DNA of 64,000 nt from NCBI GenBank assembly GCA_049799955.1, contig JBARIW010000135.1:62001-126000 (forward strand). Reading direction: 5' to 3'. Of this stretch, positions 9,330 to 17,585 are shown in pieces (positions within the stretch are counted from its first letter, which is position 1; the number at the start of each line of letters is the position of its first letter). The stretch is from JBGTFE01 sp049799955. GTDB taxonomy: Bacteria; Acidobacteriota; Blastocatellia; Pyrinomonadales; Pyrinomonadaceae. The position numbers and the translations under genes are program-made. The notes under the pieces are model-generated. The model was not told the DNA's origin and searched no databases. It saw only the letters and a program-made list of their open reading frames with translations.

Positions 9330-9399
9330 ATAGTGAAAAGCGAATAGTGAAGAAGAATTTCTTCAACTATTCACTGTTCACTATTCGCTTTTCACTATT
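9329..9399. repeat. Heptamer-array hairpin (word AATAGTG)
   Basis: The left arm reads AATAGTG, AAAAGCG, AATAGTG; the right arm is the inverted set with AACAGTG and AATAGTT variants. All words are 7 nt. It separates convergent genes and supplies the last residues (IVKSE) and the stop of the zinc-ribbon gene on the minus strand. Confidence 0.8.
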
Positions 9400-9830
9400 T
9401 TATCCAACGTTCGCGTCGTGTGTTCGGTTACGCTAATCGGCTGTTGTTTCGGCTCTTCAAGCTGCGCCGTGTTTGCCGCCTCTAATTGTCCGGTTTGAAA
9501 ATCACTCTGAAAATTCGTGTTTTTTGCCGAAAATTTTCCCGGAAGCGCTCTGAGTTGTTGGAGAATCATATAAGAAATTCCGAAAAGCGTTCCGAGATAT
9601 AAAAGCGAGAGGAGAAACAAAACGGTCGGGTCAACGTGGTTTTTGACGAGTATGAGCGCGACGAAAATGTACCCGATAAGTCCGAAGCCGCCGATATAAC
9701 CGAGCGATGAGGAAAGATTTTCCGAGAGCGCAATCTTTACTTCCGAATCGATTTTCGTAATTTTCGTCCCGCACCGGCTACAGTAATTTAATCCGGACGT
9801 TATCTGGCTTCCGCAAGCTTCGCAATACAT
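9381..9830 (-). CDS. Zinc-ribbon membrane protein
   Basis: 149 residues. The N-terminus is a short zinc ribbon, CEACG...CSRCG, with four cysteines in two CxxC knuckles. Two hydrophobic segments (LGYIGGFGLIGYIFVALILV and VLFLLSLLYLGTLFGISYMIL) follow, so it is probably an inner-membrane protein with a cytoplasmic zinc-bound head. The tail is Q/T/E-rich and disordered; its last five residues are coded by the heptamer array. The gene lies 5 nt after the next minus-strand gene (9836-10456), so the two form an operon. Function unknown. Confidence 0.75.
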   Translation of the reverse strand: MYCEACGSQITSGLNYCSRCGTKITKIDSEVKIALSENLSSSLGYIGGFGLIGYIFVALILVKNHVDPTVLFLLSLLYLGTLFGISYMILQQLRALPGKFSAKNTNFQSDFQTGQLEAANTAQLEEPKQQPISVTEHTTRTLDKIVKSE

Positions 9831-9835
9831 ATTTT

Positions 9836-10456
9836 TTAGACTTTCGGTTTGATTTTATCTTCGAGCCACTCGGTCAAATCTTCAACCGGCTCGATGTGAA
9901 CGGGTTTTCCCTGATAGGCTTTGACGGCGAAAACGACCAGCATCACGGTCGAAACAACCCAGAAAACTTTATATGCGACGCTTCCGAAAGGAAGGAAATT
10001 GTCAACGCTGTCGAGAATCGCGAGAATAATCAAAATACCGATATGCGCGGCGGCAGCCTGCGCGGCGTGAAAACGGACTTTCGCCTCGCTTTTCGGCAAA
10101 AACACAAGCTCTAAAATTCCCGCGACCAAGCCGAGCCAAATCGGAAGATAAGGCAAAGCCGTCATAATATTTTCCGGCAGACCGATTTTCGCAACCTTGC
10201 GTTTTGAAGCTTTTCCGACATCTGCGACCGGCGCGGCTTGATAATTCGCCGGAATATTCTGCCCGTTATAAGGCGATTGGTACGCGCCGAAATTCGCCTG
10301 ATTAAACTGCCGCGTTTCAACTTCCACGTCGCCCTGTTCGGCAAATTTCTGCGTCGCCGCATCCGTCTGCGGCAAAGCGTTCGTCTGCTGCGCTTCCATA
10401 ACTTTCTGCGGAAACTCCGGGTCGAGCGGGTTTGTATCGAATTTTTTCTTTGCCAT
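9836..10456 (-). CDS. Membrane protein, DUF4870/Tic20-like C-terminal half
   Basis: 206 residues. The first 85 are polar, Q/A/N-rich and likely disordered (NALPQTDAATQKF, NQANFGAYQSPYNGQN). The second half has three hydrophobic helices with ALPYLPIWLGLVAGILELV and KVRFHAAQAAAAHIGI. The RFHA-QA pattern is typical of the DUF4870/Tic20-like membrane family. The role of the family is not established. It is the first gene of a two-gene unit with the zinc-ribbon protein; both are small membrane proteins and may work together. Confidence 0.7.
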   Translation of the reverse strand: MAKKKFDTNPLDPEFPQKVMEAQQTNALPQTDAATQKFAEQGDVEVETRQFNQANFGAYQSPYNGQNIPANYQAAPVADVGKASKRKVAKIGLPENIMTALPYLPIWLGLVAGILELVFLPKSEAKVRFHAAQAAAAHIGILIILAILDSVDNFLPFGSVAYKVFWVVSTVMLVVFAVKAYQGKPVHIEPVEDLTEWLEDKIKPKV

Positions 10457-10505
10457 TGCCTAAAATTTTACGACATTTTGTTACGTTTGGTTCGGAAAAT
10501 TTAAA

Positions 10506-10579
10506 GACCTTTGACCTTTGACCTTTGACCTTTGATTTTGCCTCTTATTCAAAGGTCGAAAATCAAAGGTCAAAAATCA
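10506..10579. repeat. Heptamer-array hairpin (word GACCTTT)
   Basis: Four tandem copies of GACCTTT in the left arm; the right arm holds AAAGGTC copies separated by GAAAATC and AAAAATC. It fills the gap between aspS (stop at 10580) and the downstream minus-strand gene. Confidence 0.85.
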
Positions 10580-12388
10580 TTACTCAACGATTTTTATTCC
10601 AAGCTCTTTAAGCTGCGCTTCATCGACTTCGCCCGGCGAATCCATCATCAAATCCTGCGCCGACGCCGTTTTCGGAAACGCGATAAGGTCGCGGATGTTG
10701 TCGGTTTGCAAAAGCGCCATCAGCGTTCGCTCGATTCCAGCCGCGAAACCGCCGTGCGGCGGCGTTCCGTATTCGAGCGCTTCGAGGAAAAAGCCGAAAC
10801 GCTCTTTAGCTTTTTCCGGCGAAAGACCGAGCGCCTTGAAATTCAAAGCCTGAACATCGCGCTGGTGAATTCGAATCGAGCCGCCCGCGACCTCGATGCC
10901 GTTGATAACGGCGTCATACGCTTTGGCGCGGACTTTTCCGAGCAGATGATGCTGCGACTCGTCTTCGACCGCCGTTTTGAACATCTCCAAATCTTCGTCC
11001 ATCGGCGACGTAAACGGATGATGCGCCGCCGCGTAAGTGTCTGAATCTTGGTCGTGCTCGAACATCGGGAATTCGATAACAATCAAAGGTTTAAAAACAT
11101 CTTTCGGAATAAGATTTTCGCGCTTCGCAACCTCCAGACGCAGTGCGCCCAGAGATGCGGCGGCGACCGATTTTCTGCCCGCGACGATTAAAACCAAATC
11201 GCCTTTTTCGGCTTTTGCCACGTTTGCGAGTTCGACAATTTTCTCCTCGCCGAGAACTTTCAGCAAAGATGAGGTCGTCTCGTCGCCGAGTTTTATCCAC
11301 GCCAGAGCGCCCGCGCCGTAACGCTTTGCAAATTCCTGCAATTCGTCCAGAACTTTACGCGAATAATCTGCCTTTCCTTTAACGGCAATCGCTTTTATTT
11401 CGCCTTTGTTTTCCAAAACCGACGCGAACGGCGCAAAATCCGTGCCTTTTAAATTTTCGGACAAATCCTCTAATTCCATTTCAAAACGTAAATCGGGCTT
11501 GTCGCTTCCGTACCGGCGCAAAGCTTCGGCGTAAGTCATTCGCGGAAATTTTTCGGGCAGCTCGACATCAATCAAACGGAAAACGTGCCCGAACGTGCCT
11601 TCGAGCAACCGATAAATTATTTCCTGATTGGTAAACGACATCTCCACATCGAGCTGCGAAAATTCGGGCTGGCGGTCGGCGCGAAGGTCTTCGTCGCGGA
11701 AACATCGCGCGATTTGATAATATTTGTCGAAAGCGGCAATCATCGTTAATTGCTTTAAAATCTGCGGCGATTGCGGCAGAGCGAAAAATTTTCCCGCGTG
11801 AATGCGCGACGGAACGATAAAATCGCGCGCGCCTTCGGGCGTCGATTTCAGCAAAATCGGCGTTTCGATTTCGATAAAACCTTGATTTTCGACATACTCG
11901 CGCATCCGCGCAATCGTTTTCGAGCGCATCCGAATATTGTGCTGCAATTTCGGTCGGCGCAAATCGAGATACCGGTATTTCAGACGCAAATCCTCAGAGG
12001 CAAGATTCTGCGAACCGGCTTTTTCAAGCTCGAACGGCGGAGTTTTCGCGTCGTTCAAAATCAATAATTCATTAACTTTTATTTCAATATCGCCCGTCGC
12101 AAGCTTCGCGTTATGCGTTCCTTCGGCGCGTGAAACGACTTCGCCGATGACCGCGGCGACAAATTCGCCGCGCAGATTTTTCGCCTTCGCGTGCGCGTCT
12201 TTCGCCGCTTCTTCGCTGACGACGATTTGCGTTACGCCTTCGCGGTCGCGCAAATCGATAAACGTAAAAATGCCGAAATCGCGCTTTTTCGCAACCCAGC
12301 CCATCAAAACAACCTGCTTGCCGACATCCGACTCGCGCAATTCGCCGCAGGTATGAGTTCTTTCCAAATTTCCTAACGTATCCAACAT
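10580..12388 (-). CDS. aspS: Aspartate--tRNA ligase
   Basis: 602 residues. It charges tRNA-Asp (possibly also tRNA-Asn if the enzyme is non-discriminating). The N-terminal OB-fold anticodon domain shows GWVAKKRDFGIFTFIDLRDREGVTQIV. The class II core shows KSTPEGARDFIVPSR, motif 2 FRDEDLRADRQPEFSQLD and motif 3 GIERTLMALL. A GAD insertion domain lies in the middle, as in bacterial AspRS. ATG 12388 (MLDTLGNLERTHTCGEL) is preferred over TTG 12403. No clear ribosome site precedes it. The next minus-strand gene upstream ends in a terminator, so aspS has its own promoter. Confidence 0.96.
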   Translation of the reverse strand: MLDTLGNLERTHTCGELRESDVGKQVVLMGWVAKKRDFGIFTFIDLRDREGVTQIVVSEEAAKDAHAKAKNLRGEFVAAVIGEVVSRAEGTHNAKLATGDIEIKVNELLILNDAKTPPFELEKAGSQNLASEDLRLKYRYLDLRRPKLQHNIRMRSKTIARMREYVENQGFIEIETPILLKSTPEGARDFIVPSRIHAGKFFALPQSPQILKQLTMIAAFDKYYQIARCFRDEDLRADRQPEFSQLDVEMSFTNQEIIYRLLEGTFGHVFRLIDVELPEKFPRMTYAEALRRYGSDKPDLRFEMELEDLSENLKGTDFAPFASVLENKGEIKAIAVKGKADYSRKVLDELQEFAKRYGAGALAWIKLGDETTSSLLKVLGEEKIVELANVAKAEKGDLVLIVAGRKSVAAASLGALRLEVAKRENLIPKDVFKPLIVIEFPMFEHDQDSDTYAAAHHPFTSPMDEDLEMFKTAVEDESQHHLLGKVRAKAYDAVINGIEVAGGSIRIHQRDVQALNFKALGLSPEKAKERFGFFLEALEYGTPPHGGFAAGIERTLMALLQTDNIRDLIAFPKTASAQDLMMDSPGEVDEAQLKELGIKIVE

Positions 12389-12403
12389 AAAATTATTAAA
12401 CAA

Positions 12404-12448
12404 AATAAAAAACGCCTTTCAGTTTATTTAACGATAAACGAAAGACGG
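12404..12448 (-). terminator. Rho-independent terminator after the SH3b lipoprotein gene
   Basis: Read on the minus strand, a stem of about 12 bp (CGTCTTTCGTTTA with TAAACTGAAAGGCG, minor bulges) is followed by TTTTTTATTTTG. It lies between the lipoprotein gene and aspS, so it separates their transcripts. Confidence 0.65.
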
Positions 12449-12580
12449 AACGCTCGAAAAAAACGCTCTCGCCAATCAATTATTATCGTCGTTAAACCGA
12501 ACTGCGTTCATAAAATCTTAAAAGTAAAACCGTGAGAAATAATACAGGATTGGCGCGTTAAAAAGCAAATTTCAAAATTC

Positions 12581-13117
12581 TTAGTATTTTTTAGGCAATC
12601 TTTCTAAGCAATTTCCGTGAACCCACCCCTTTTCCCCGCTAACAGTTTGCACATGATACCAACCTTCAACGTGCTTAAGGTCGATAACACCAAGAGTTTC
12701 TCCAATTTGCAAATTCCTTATAATTTTGGCGCTTTCACCTGGATTATTATGAAGTGTGCGTGATTCTCCGCGATAACATGACTGAACAAATCCTGCATAT
12801 TCACATACGACATAAGGAATATTGAATCGAGTTCCTCTTCCATCAATAATTATCAGCGGAGCTGTCATCTGGAGATTAGTTATGTCGGATGTTGAAATTG
12901 ACGGCGTTAAATATTGTTCCGTCGCTTCAACCAAAGCTTTTATGGTCAATGCCGCCTCACCCAGTTGAATGGCTCCCCAAAAAACTCTTGCTAATATCGG
13001 AGCGACTCTAATTATTACCGGAGCAATCTGGCAGCCTGAAAGCGAAATTGTTGATAAAGTTATTCCTCCGCTGACAAGAACCAAAAACTTTCGTCTCGAA
13101 ATACTTACTCCATCCAT
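12581..13117 (-). CDS. Tat-exported lipoprotein with C-terminal SH3b domain
   Basis: 178 residues. The N-terminus joins a twin-arginine motif (SRRKFLVLV) to a lipobox (STISLSGC), so a Tat-exported, lipid-anchored protein is predicted. The last 65 residues look like a bacterial SH3 domain: NIPYVVCEYAGFVQSCYRGESRTLHNN..., LQIGETLGVIDLKHVEGWYHVQT, EKGWVHGNCL. Such domains often bind peptidoglycan or peptides at the cell surface. Base use is more AT-rich than in the flanking aspS and cdsA, a hint of separate origin. A GGAG-type site (AAGGAGGTGTTTT) precedes the start. Function beyond binding is unknown. Confidence 0.75.
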   Translation of the reverse strand: MDGVSISRRKFLVLVSGGITLSTISLSGCQIAPVIIRVAPILARVFWGAIQLGEAALTIKALVEATEQYLTPSISTSDITNLQMTAPLIIIDGRGTRFNIPYVVCEYAGFVQSCYRGESRTLHNNPGESAKIIRNLQIGETLGVIDLKHVEGWYHVQTVSGEKGWVHGNCLERLPKKY

Positions 13118-13202
13118 AAAACACCTCCTTAATTAATTGGATGAATAATTATAGAGGAGTTTACTCAAAAATGGAATTGTTTTTTGTATTAACGGACAAT
13201 TT

Positions 13203-14054
13203 TTAGAAGAAAAATCTCGCAAAATAGTAAAGAATCGGCGCGTTAAAAAGCAAACTATCCAATCTATCGAGCAATCCGCCGTGTCCGGGCAGGATGCTCG
13301 CCGCGTCTTTCGCGCCCGCGCCGCGCTTTATCGCGCTCTCCGCCAAATCGCCGAAAAGTCCGACAATCGACATAACAATCGCCAGCGGAATCGAAAATTT
13401 ATACGGCAATTCGGGAAAAAACGTCGCGGTCGAAACGGCGGCGAAAGCCGAGCTTAAAATCAGTCCGCCGACAACGCCTTCCCAAGTTTTTCCGGGCGAA
13501 ATTTTCGGCGCGAGCTTGTGTTTGCCAAGATTTTTCCCGACATAATACGCGCCCGTGTCCGCGCCCATCACGACGAGAAAGAAAAAGCCGAGCAGTTTTG
13601 TAGAAAGAAAAGGAATGAGCTTATCTTCAAATCCGACGCGCGTTGAGATTAAAAATCCGCCTAAGAATGCGATATACAAAACACCTAAAACCGTAACGCC
13701 GACGCCCGTGAGCATCTTGGAAAAATCCGCCTGAAAGCGAAAAGTCTGTGTGATAAGCGTAAAAATCAGAAAAAGCGCGAGCGTCAAAATCAGCATATTC
13801 GGGTCTTTTCCCGGCGCATCGAAAAGAAACGCGACGAAAAGCGCCGCCGCGCCCAGAAAAGCGACCGAAGCGTCGGCTTTCAGTTCTAATTTTTTCGTCA
13901 GAGTAAAAAATTCAAAAAGTCCCGCGCCGAGCGCCAGCGCCGCGATGACCAGAAAAAGCCAGCTCGCCTGCGAAAACTGCGGCAAAAGATACGGCAGAAT
14001 AATTGATAAAATTAAAACCGGAAGCGCGATGAGCGCGGTTAAAAGTCGATTCAT
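13203..14054 (-). CDS. cdsA: Phosphatidate cytidylyltransferase
   Basis: 283 residues with about eight membrane helices. The enzyme makes CDP-diacylglycerol from phosphatidate and CTP at the inner membrane, feeding phospholipid synthesis. The family signature is near the C-terminus: SAIKRGAGAKDAASILPGHGGLLDRLDS, with the metal-binding acidic residues. PGKTWEGVVGG and DTGAYYVGKNLG are further family motifs. It normally sits directly after uppS; here two TIR genes lie between them, and its start is only 3 nt after the stop of the second TIR gene, so it must be co-transcribed with them. Confidence 0.95.
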   Translation of the reverse strand: MNRLLTALIALPVLILSIILPYLLPQFSQASWLFLVIAALALGAGLFEFFTLTKKLELKADASVAFLGAAALFVAFLFDAPGKDPNMLILTLALFLIFTLITQTFRFQADFSKMLTGVGVTVLGVLYIAFLGGFLISTRVGFEDKLIPFLSTKLLGFFFLVVMGADTGAYYVGKNLGKHKLAPKISPGKTWEGVVGGLILSSAFAAVSTATFFPELPYKFSIPLAIVMSIVGLFGDLAESAIKRGAGAKDAASILPGHGGLLDRLDSLLFNAPILYYFARFFF

Positions 14055-14057
14055 TTA

Positions 14058-14468
14058 TTAATTTCTGTAGCCAATTCCCCAAGTTCTTAACAATTCACGA
14101 AATCCATCGTCAGAATTTCCAGAGAAATCAATCATTTGAAAACCGGATAAAGTCCATGAAAGGTCTTCATAATCACAAGATTTGTATAAGACAGGAGTTA
14201 TTTTATTGTTGAACTTATTATCTCTTAAAGCAAAAGACAATTCTCTGCCAACCCACATTGATTTGACAGAATCCGGTGAGAGAATGACCACAAACCAATC
14301 ACATCGTTTCAACGCTTTGCCTATTTCATCATGCCATTGCTGCGCGCCGAGAATATTAGTTTGACTATACCAGACCGGAACACCGTGATTTCTTAAAGTT
14401 ACTACAACAGAATCGGCAAAAATTTTGTCTGCGCTGGAATGAGAAAGAAAGATTTCCTGAGGCGGCAT
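14058..14468 (-). CDS. Stand-alone TIR-domain protein (downstream copy)
   Basis: 136 residues, essentially one TIR domain with no fused sensor. Box 1 is EIFLSHSSADKIFADSV and the middle strand is VPVWYSQTNILGAQQW. The region before helix C is VVILSPDSVKSMWVGRELSFAL, where E76 sits at the place of the catalytic glutamate of NAD-cleaving TIRs. The C-terminal strand ITPVLYK completes the fold. Bacterial TIRs may cleave NAD+ or make signalling nucleotides in phage defence; the activity here is an inference. It follows the other TIR gene by 17 nt and precedes cdsA by 3 nt. Base use is AT-richer than cdsA. Confidence 0.85.
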   Translation of the reverse strand: MPPQEIFLSHSSADKIFADSVVVTLRNHGVPVWYSQTNILGAQQWHDEIGKALKRCDWFVVILSPDSVKSMWVGRELSFALRDNKFNNKITPVLYKSCDYEDLSWTLSGFQMIDFSGNSDDGFRELLRTWGIGYRN

Positions 14469-14485
14469 AATAAGAATTATATAAT

Positions 14486-14896
14486 TTAAGCTGCCAATTC
14501 CAAGGCTTCGGAAATTTGATTTATTTCTTCGTCGGCTTGCTCTGGTTCTGTCAGCCGAATCATCTGAAGTTTGCGTAAAATCCAGGGAATGCTTTCCAAA
14601 GAGATATTTTCTTCCGAACCAACTAAAACAGGTATGACACGCTGTTTGTAAGATTTATTACCTAAAGCATATTCAATTTCCCATTGGACATAATTTGATT
14701 CCAATGAAGCCGGAGAAAGCAAAACGACCATCGCGTCCGATTCCTTCAATGCATCAGAAATTTTCTCGGCAAAATTATCTCCCGGCAAAACCTCTGTTTC
14801 GGCATTCCACACGTCAAAACCTTTGGATTCAAGCGTGGAAGCAATTTTGCTGGCTAAGGAACTGTCTTTGTGCGCGTAACTCAAAAAAACTTTCAT
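14486..14896 (-). CDS. Stand-alone TIR-domain protein (upstream copy)
   Basis: 136 residues. Box 1 is KVFLSYAHKDSSLASKIA, then FDVWNAETEVLPGDN, then VVLLSPASLESNYVQWEIEYAL, with E73 at the catalytic position, and VIPVLVGSEEN. It aligns end to end with the neighbouring TIR protein but with low identity, so the two are old paralogues or a hetero-pair, not a recent duplicate. A GAGGT ribosome site precedes ATG. It lies 52 nt after uppS with no terminator seen. No effector or nucleotide-sensing gene (SLOG, SAVED, sirtuin) is next to it. The role is unknown; immune signalling is one option. Confidence 0.85.
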   Translation of the reverse strand: MKVFLSYAHKDSSLASKIASTLESKGFDVWNAETEVLPGDNFAEKISDALKESDAMVVLLSPASLESNYVQWEIEYALGNKSYKQRVIPVLVGSEENISLESIPWILRKLQMIRLTEPEQADEEINQISEALELAA

Positions 14897-14948
14897 CTTT
14901 TACCTCAATTCGAAATCTTATTTTATTTTAAAGTTAAAACAAGAAAAA

Positions 14949-15743
14949 TCAATCATTATTTTTATTCGATGCCGAAACGCCGCCGAAGCGCCGTTCGCGT
15001 TTTTGAAAATCCAGAATCGCTTTGAAAATTTCCGCGCGGCGAAAATCGGGAAACAAAACGGGCGTTACGTAAATTTCGCTGTAGGCAAGCTGCCACAAAA
15101 GAAAATTTGAAATGCGAAACTCGCCGCTTGTCCGAATCATCAAATCGACTTCGGGCAGCCCGCGCGTGTAAAGATTTGCTTCAATATCGTTTTCGCTCAG
15201 TTCATCGAGCGATTTTCCGCTTTGCAACAGATTTTTCGCGGCTTTTTTCGCGGCTTCGGTTATCTCGGCTCGCCCGCCGTAATTGAGCGCGACGCTTAAA
15301 ATCGTTCCCGTATTTTTGCGCGTAAATTCTTCGGCGGCGCGAAGCTCTTTTTGAACGTCTCCGGCTAAACCTTCGATTTTCCCGATTGCCTGAAAGCGAA
15401 TATTGTTTTTATGAACGCTTTTCAGTTCCTTTTTCAGATAAACTTTGAGCATCTGCATCAAGCCGGAAACTTCGTCCTGCGGGCGTTTCCAGTTTTCGGT
15501 CGAAAAAGCGTAAAGCGTAACGGCTTTTATCTGGAGGCGGGCGCACGTATCCAAAATCGAGCGCACCGATTCAGCACCGGCGCGATGCCCGAAAATTCGC
15601 GGTTTTCCGCGCTGTTTCGCCCAACGCCCGTTGCCGTCCATAATGATGGCAATATGTTCGGGAAGACGCGCGAAATCAATCTGCGCGAGCAAATTTGCTT
15701 CTTCAGATTTCGGTTTAATAACTTTGGCAAAATTTTCGTGCAT
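14949..15743 (-). CDS. uppS: Isoprenyl transferase (undecaprenyl diphosphate synthase)
   Basis: 264 residues. It condenses isopentenyl diphosphate units into the C55 lipid carrier for peptidoglycan and O-antigen synthesis. Catalytic D36 lies in IIMDGNGRWAKQRG; the substrate-binding FGHRAGAESV, LYAFSTENW and the C-terminal DLMIRTSGEFRISNFLLWQLAYSE are all present. The usual family length is about 245-260 residues. It heads a unit of uppS - TIR - TIR - cdsA on the minus strand. A palindromic repeat lies directly upstream. Confidence 0.96.
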   Translation of the reverse strand: MHENFAKVIKPKSEEANLLAQIDFARLPEHIAIIMDGNGRWAKQRGKPRIFGHRAGAESVRSILDTCARLQIKAVTLYAFSTENWKRPQDEVSGLMQMLKVYLKKELKSVHKNNIRFQAIGKIEGLAGDVQKELRAAEEFTRKNTGTILSVALNYGGRAEITEAAKKAAKNLLQSGKSLDELSENDIEANLYTRGLPEVDLMIRTSGEFRISNFLLWQLAYSEIYVTPVLFPDFRRAEIFKAILDFQKRERRFGGVSASNKNND

Positions 15744-15758
15744 TTTTTGAATTAGCCT

Positions 15759-15843
15759 CGGATGAACACGGATAAAGCGGATTTGCGCAGATAATTTTTA
15801 AAATAAATCGGCGAAAATCCGCCGAATCTGCGTTTATCCGCGG
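15759..15843. repeat. Long-word intergenic palindrome (CGGATAAAGCGGATT words)
   Basis: The left arm (CACGGATAAAGCGGATTTG, CGCAGAT) and the right arm (AATCCGCCGAATCTGCGTTTATCCGCG) are imperfect inverted copies around an AT-rich loop. The right arm codes for the last residues and stop of the DUF952 gene. Confidence 0.65.
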
Positions 15844-16142
15844 GCTATTCTTCTCTCTTCAATTTCGACAATCGCATCACGGTTTATTTCGCCGTAAATG
15901 TGCGGGTAAATTTCGTTATTGGTCGAAGGCTCTTCAACTAATTTCGATTCTAATTTTTCCGCGTCAATCGTCAAAATCAAAACTCTTTCCGTGTCCCGAT
16001 AATATCTTTGCAAAACCGCTTCGAGCTGCGCGGCAAAGCTGCAATGAATAAAGCCTTCCGACGTTAAACTTTCGGCTTCATAAAATTTTTTGTCTTTAAA
16101 ATTTTCCCAAATGCCGGGCAACACAATGTGATAAATCAGCAT
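15834..16142 (-). CDS. DUF952 domain protein
   Basis: 102 residues from ATG 16142 (MLIYHIVLPGIWENF). The family pattern is clear: YHI at the start, W-x(8)-Y-E-A-ES L-x-x-EGFIHCSF, then VLILTIDAEKLESKLVEEP and HIYGEINRDAIVEI. DUF952 proteins are small, cytoplasmic and of unknown function, with a fold related to ADP-ribosyl-binding enzymes. The start sits 4 nt after the racemase gene, so the two are co-transcribed; the longer reading from 16166 would overlap that gene. The final codons and TAA come from the palindromic repeat. Confidence 0.85.
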   Translation of the reverse strand: MLIYHIVLPGIWENFKDKKFYEAESLTSEGFIHCSFAAQLEAVLQRYYRDTERVLILTIDAEKLESKLVEEPSTNNEIYPHIYGEINRDAIVEIEERRIARG

Positions 16143-16146
16143 AATT

Positions 16147-16836
16147 TCAGGACAGAGCAAAATCAACTGCGTAACGAGCGTGAATCATTGTCGTATCGAA
16201 ACTCGGTAAACGGCAGTCTTCCGCCTTTAAAAGCAAAGGAATTTCCGTACAGCCGAAAATCACGCCTTCCGCGCCTTGCTTGTGCAAATCTTCAATAATT
16301 TCGAGATATTTTTGCTTCGTCTCAACGGTAATAATGTCTCTGCCGAGTTCGTCGAAAATCGAATTATGAATAAAGTTGCGTTGTTCGTCGTCGGGAATCA
16401 TCGTTTCGATGCCGTATCGCAGAAGCGTTTTTTTGTAAAAATCATTTTCCATCGTAAATCTCGTACCGAGCAGCGCGACTCGTTTGAGATTTTGTTTCGA
16501 AATTTCTTTGGCGGTCGAATCGGTAATATTAATAAGCGGAATTTTGATGCTTTTTTCGACCGTTTCGGCGACGATGTGCGCCGTGTTCGCGCACAGAACG
16601 ATTGCCTCCGCGCCCGCGTTTTCCAGATTTTGCGATATGCTTGAGAAAAGCTCGCCCAAAGTTTTCCAATCGCTCGCGTCGGCAAGCGTTTTGACCTCGT
16701 TAAAGCTTAACGAATAAAGCAAAATCCGCGCGTAATTCAAGCCGCCGAGACGCTCGTTGGCAAACTGGTTGATGTATCGATAATAATCAATCGTCGAAAC
16801 CCAGCTCATTCCGCCGATAAGTCCGAGAGTTTTCAT
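16147..16836 (-). CDS. Aspartate/glutamate racemase family protein
   Basis: 229 residues. Both catalytic cysteines of the cofactor-independent racemase family are present: C82 in LCANTAH and C196 in GCTEIPLLL. The N-terminus KTLGLIGGMSWVSTIDYYRYIN is typical of the aspartate racemase/YgeA branch, not of MurI. It interconverts D- and L-amino acids; the substrate (aspartate or a broader set) cannot be fixed from sequence. Its start overlaps the stop of truA by 4 nt, and the DUF952 gene follows 4 nt later. Confidence 0.9.
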   Translation of the reverse strand: MKTLGLIGGMSWVSTIDYYRYINQFANERLGGLNYARILLYSLSFNEVKTLADASDWKTLGELFSSISQNLENAGAEAIVLCANTAHIVAETVEKSIKIPLINITDSTAKEISKQNLKRVALLGTRFTMENDFYKKTLLRYGIETMIPDDEQRNFIHNSIFDELGRDIITVETKQKYLEIIEDLHKQGAEGVIFGCTEIPLLLKAEDCRLPSFDTTMIHARYAVDFALS

Positions 16837-17585
16837 TCGTAATTAACCTTCAGAAGCGTTAAGCCGTTTGCCGGTGCGGTTTGTCCCGAAAGACTTCTAT
16901 CGCCGGTAACGATTGCCGTTTGAATTGTATCAGAATCTTTTTCGCCGCGCCCGACTTCGAGCATCGTCCCGACAATCGAGCGCACCATATAACGCAAAAA
17001 CCCGTTGGCGGAAATACGAAACTCGATGACCGAAGCGTTTGCGCGCGCGTCCCAGAAAGATTCGACCGTAAAATCCTTAATCGTTCGGACGCGATGCTCG
17101 GCATCGGAATTTGCGGCGGAAAACGCCGTCCAATCGTGCTCGCCTAAAAAGACGCGCGCCGCCGTGTTCATTCTGCCGACATCGAGCGGGCGCGTTTCGT
17201 GATGCGCGTAACGCAGCCAGAACGGCGACATCACCGGCGCGTTGACGACGCGGTAAACATAAGTTTTCACCTTTGCGGAAAAACGCGCGTGAAAATCGTC
17301 CGACGCTTTTTCGACGTTCATAATCCGCAAATCGCGCCACAAATTTCCGTTTATCGCGCCGCGCAATTTTTCCGGCGTAAATTTTCGATTCAGAAAAACA
17401 TTCGCCACCTGACCTTCGGCGTGAACGCCCGCGTCCGTTCGCCCCGAACCGGCGACTTTGACCGGCGCGTCTTCGAGCATTCCGATAATTCTTTCCAGCT
17501 CGCCCTGCACGGTTCGCTCGCCGCCCTGCACCTGCCAGCCGTGAAAATCCGTTCCGTCGTATTGTATGAGAAGTTTGAAATTCAT
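16833..17585 (-). CDS. truA: tRNA pseudouridine(38-40) synthase
   Basis: 250 residues. It converts uridines 38-40 in the anticodon stem-loop of many tRNAs to pseudouridine. The catalytic aspartate is D51 in GSGRTDAGVHAEGQVANV; other family blocks are IQYDGTDFHGWQVQ at the N-terminus and RFSAKVKTYVYRV, FSAANSDAEHRVRTI and NGFLRYMVRSIVGTMLEVG. Length is normal. It overlaps both neighbours by 4 nt (ASCH gene upstream, racemase downstream), so it is in the middle of a tight minus-strand operon. Confidence 0.96.
   Translation of the reverse strand: MNFKLLIQYDGTDFHGWQVQGGERTVQGELERIIGMLEDAPVKVAGSGRTDAGVHAEGQVANVFLNRKFTPEKLRGAINGNLWRDLRIMNVEKASDDFHARFSAKVKTYVYRVVNAPVMSPFWLRYAHHETRPLDVGRMNTAARVFLGEHDWTAFSAANSDAEHRVRTIKDFTVESFWDARANASVIEFRISANGFLRYMVRSIVGTMLEVGRGEKDSDTIQTAIVTGDRSLSGQTAPANGLTLLKVNYE

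Noticed and set aside
10506..10579. Possible CRISPR array (short repeats)
   Set aside because: Units are 7 nt with no spacers, the arms are inverted, and no cas gene is in the window.
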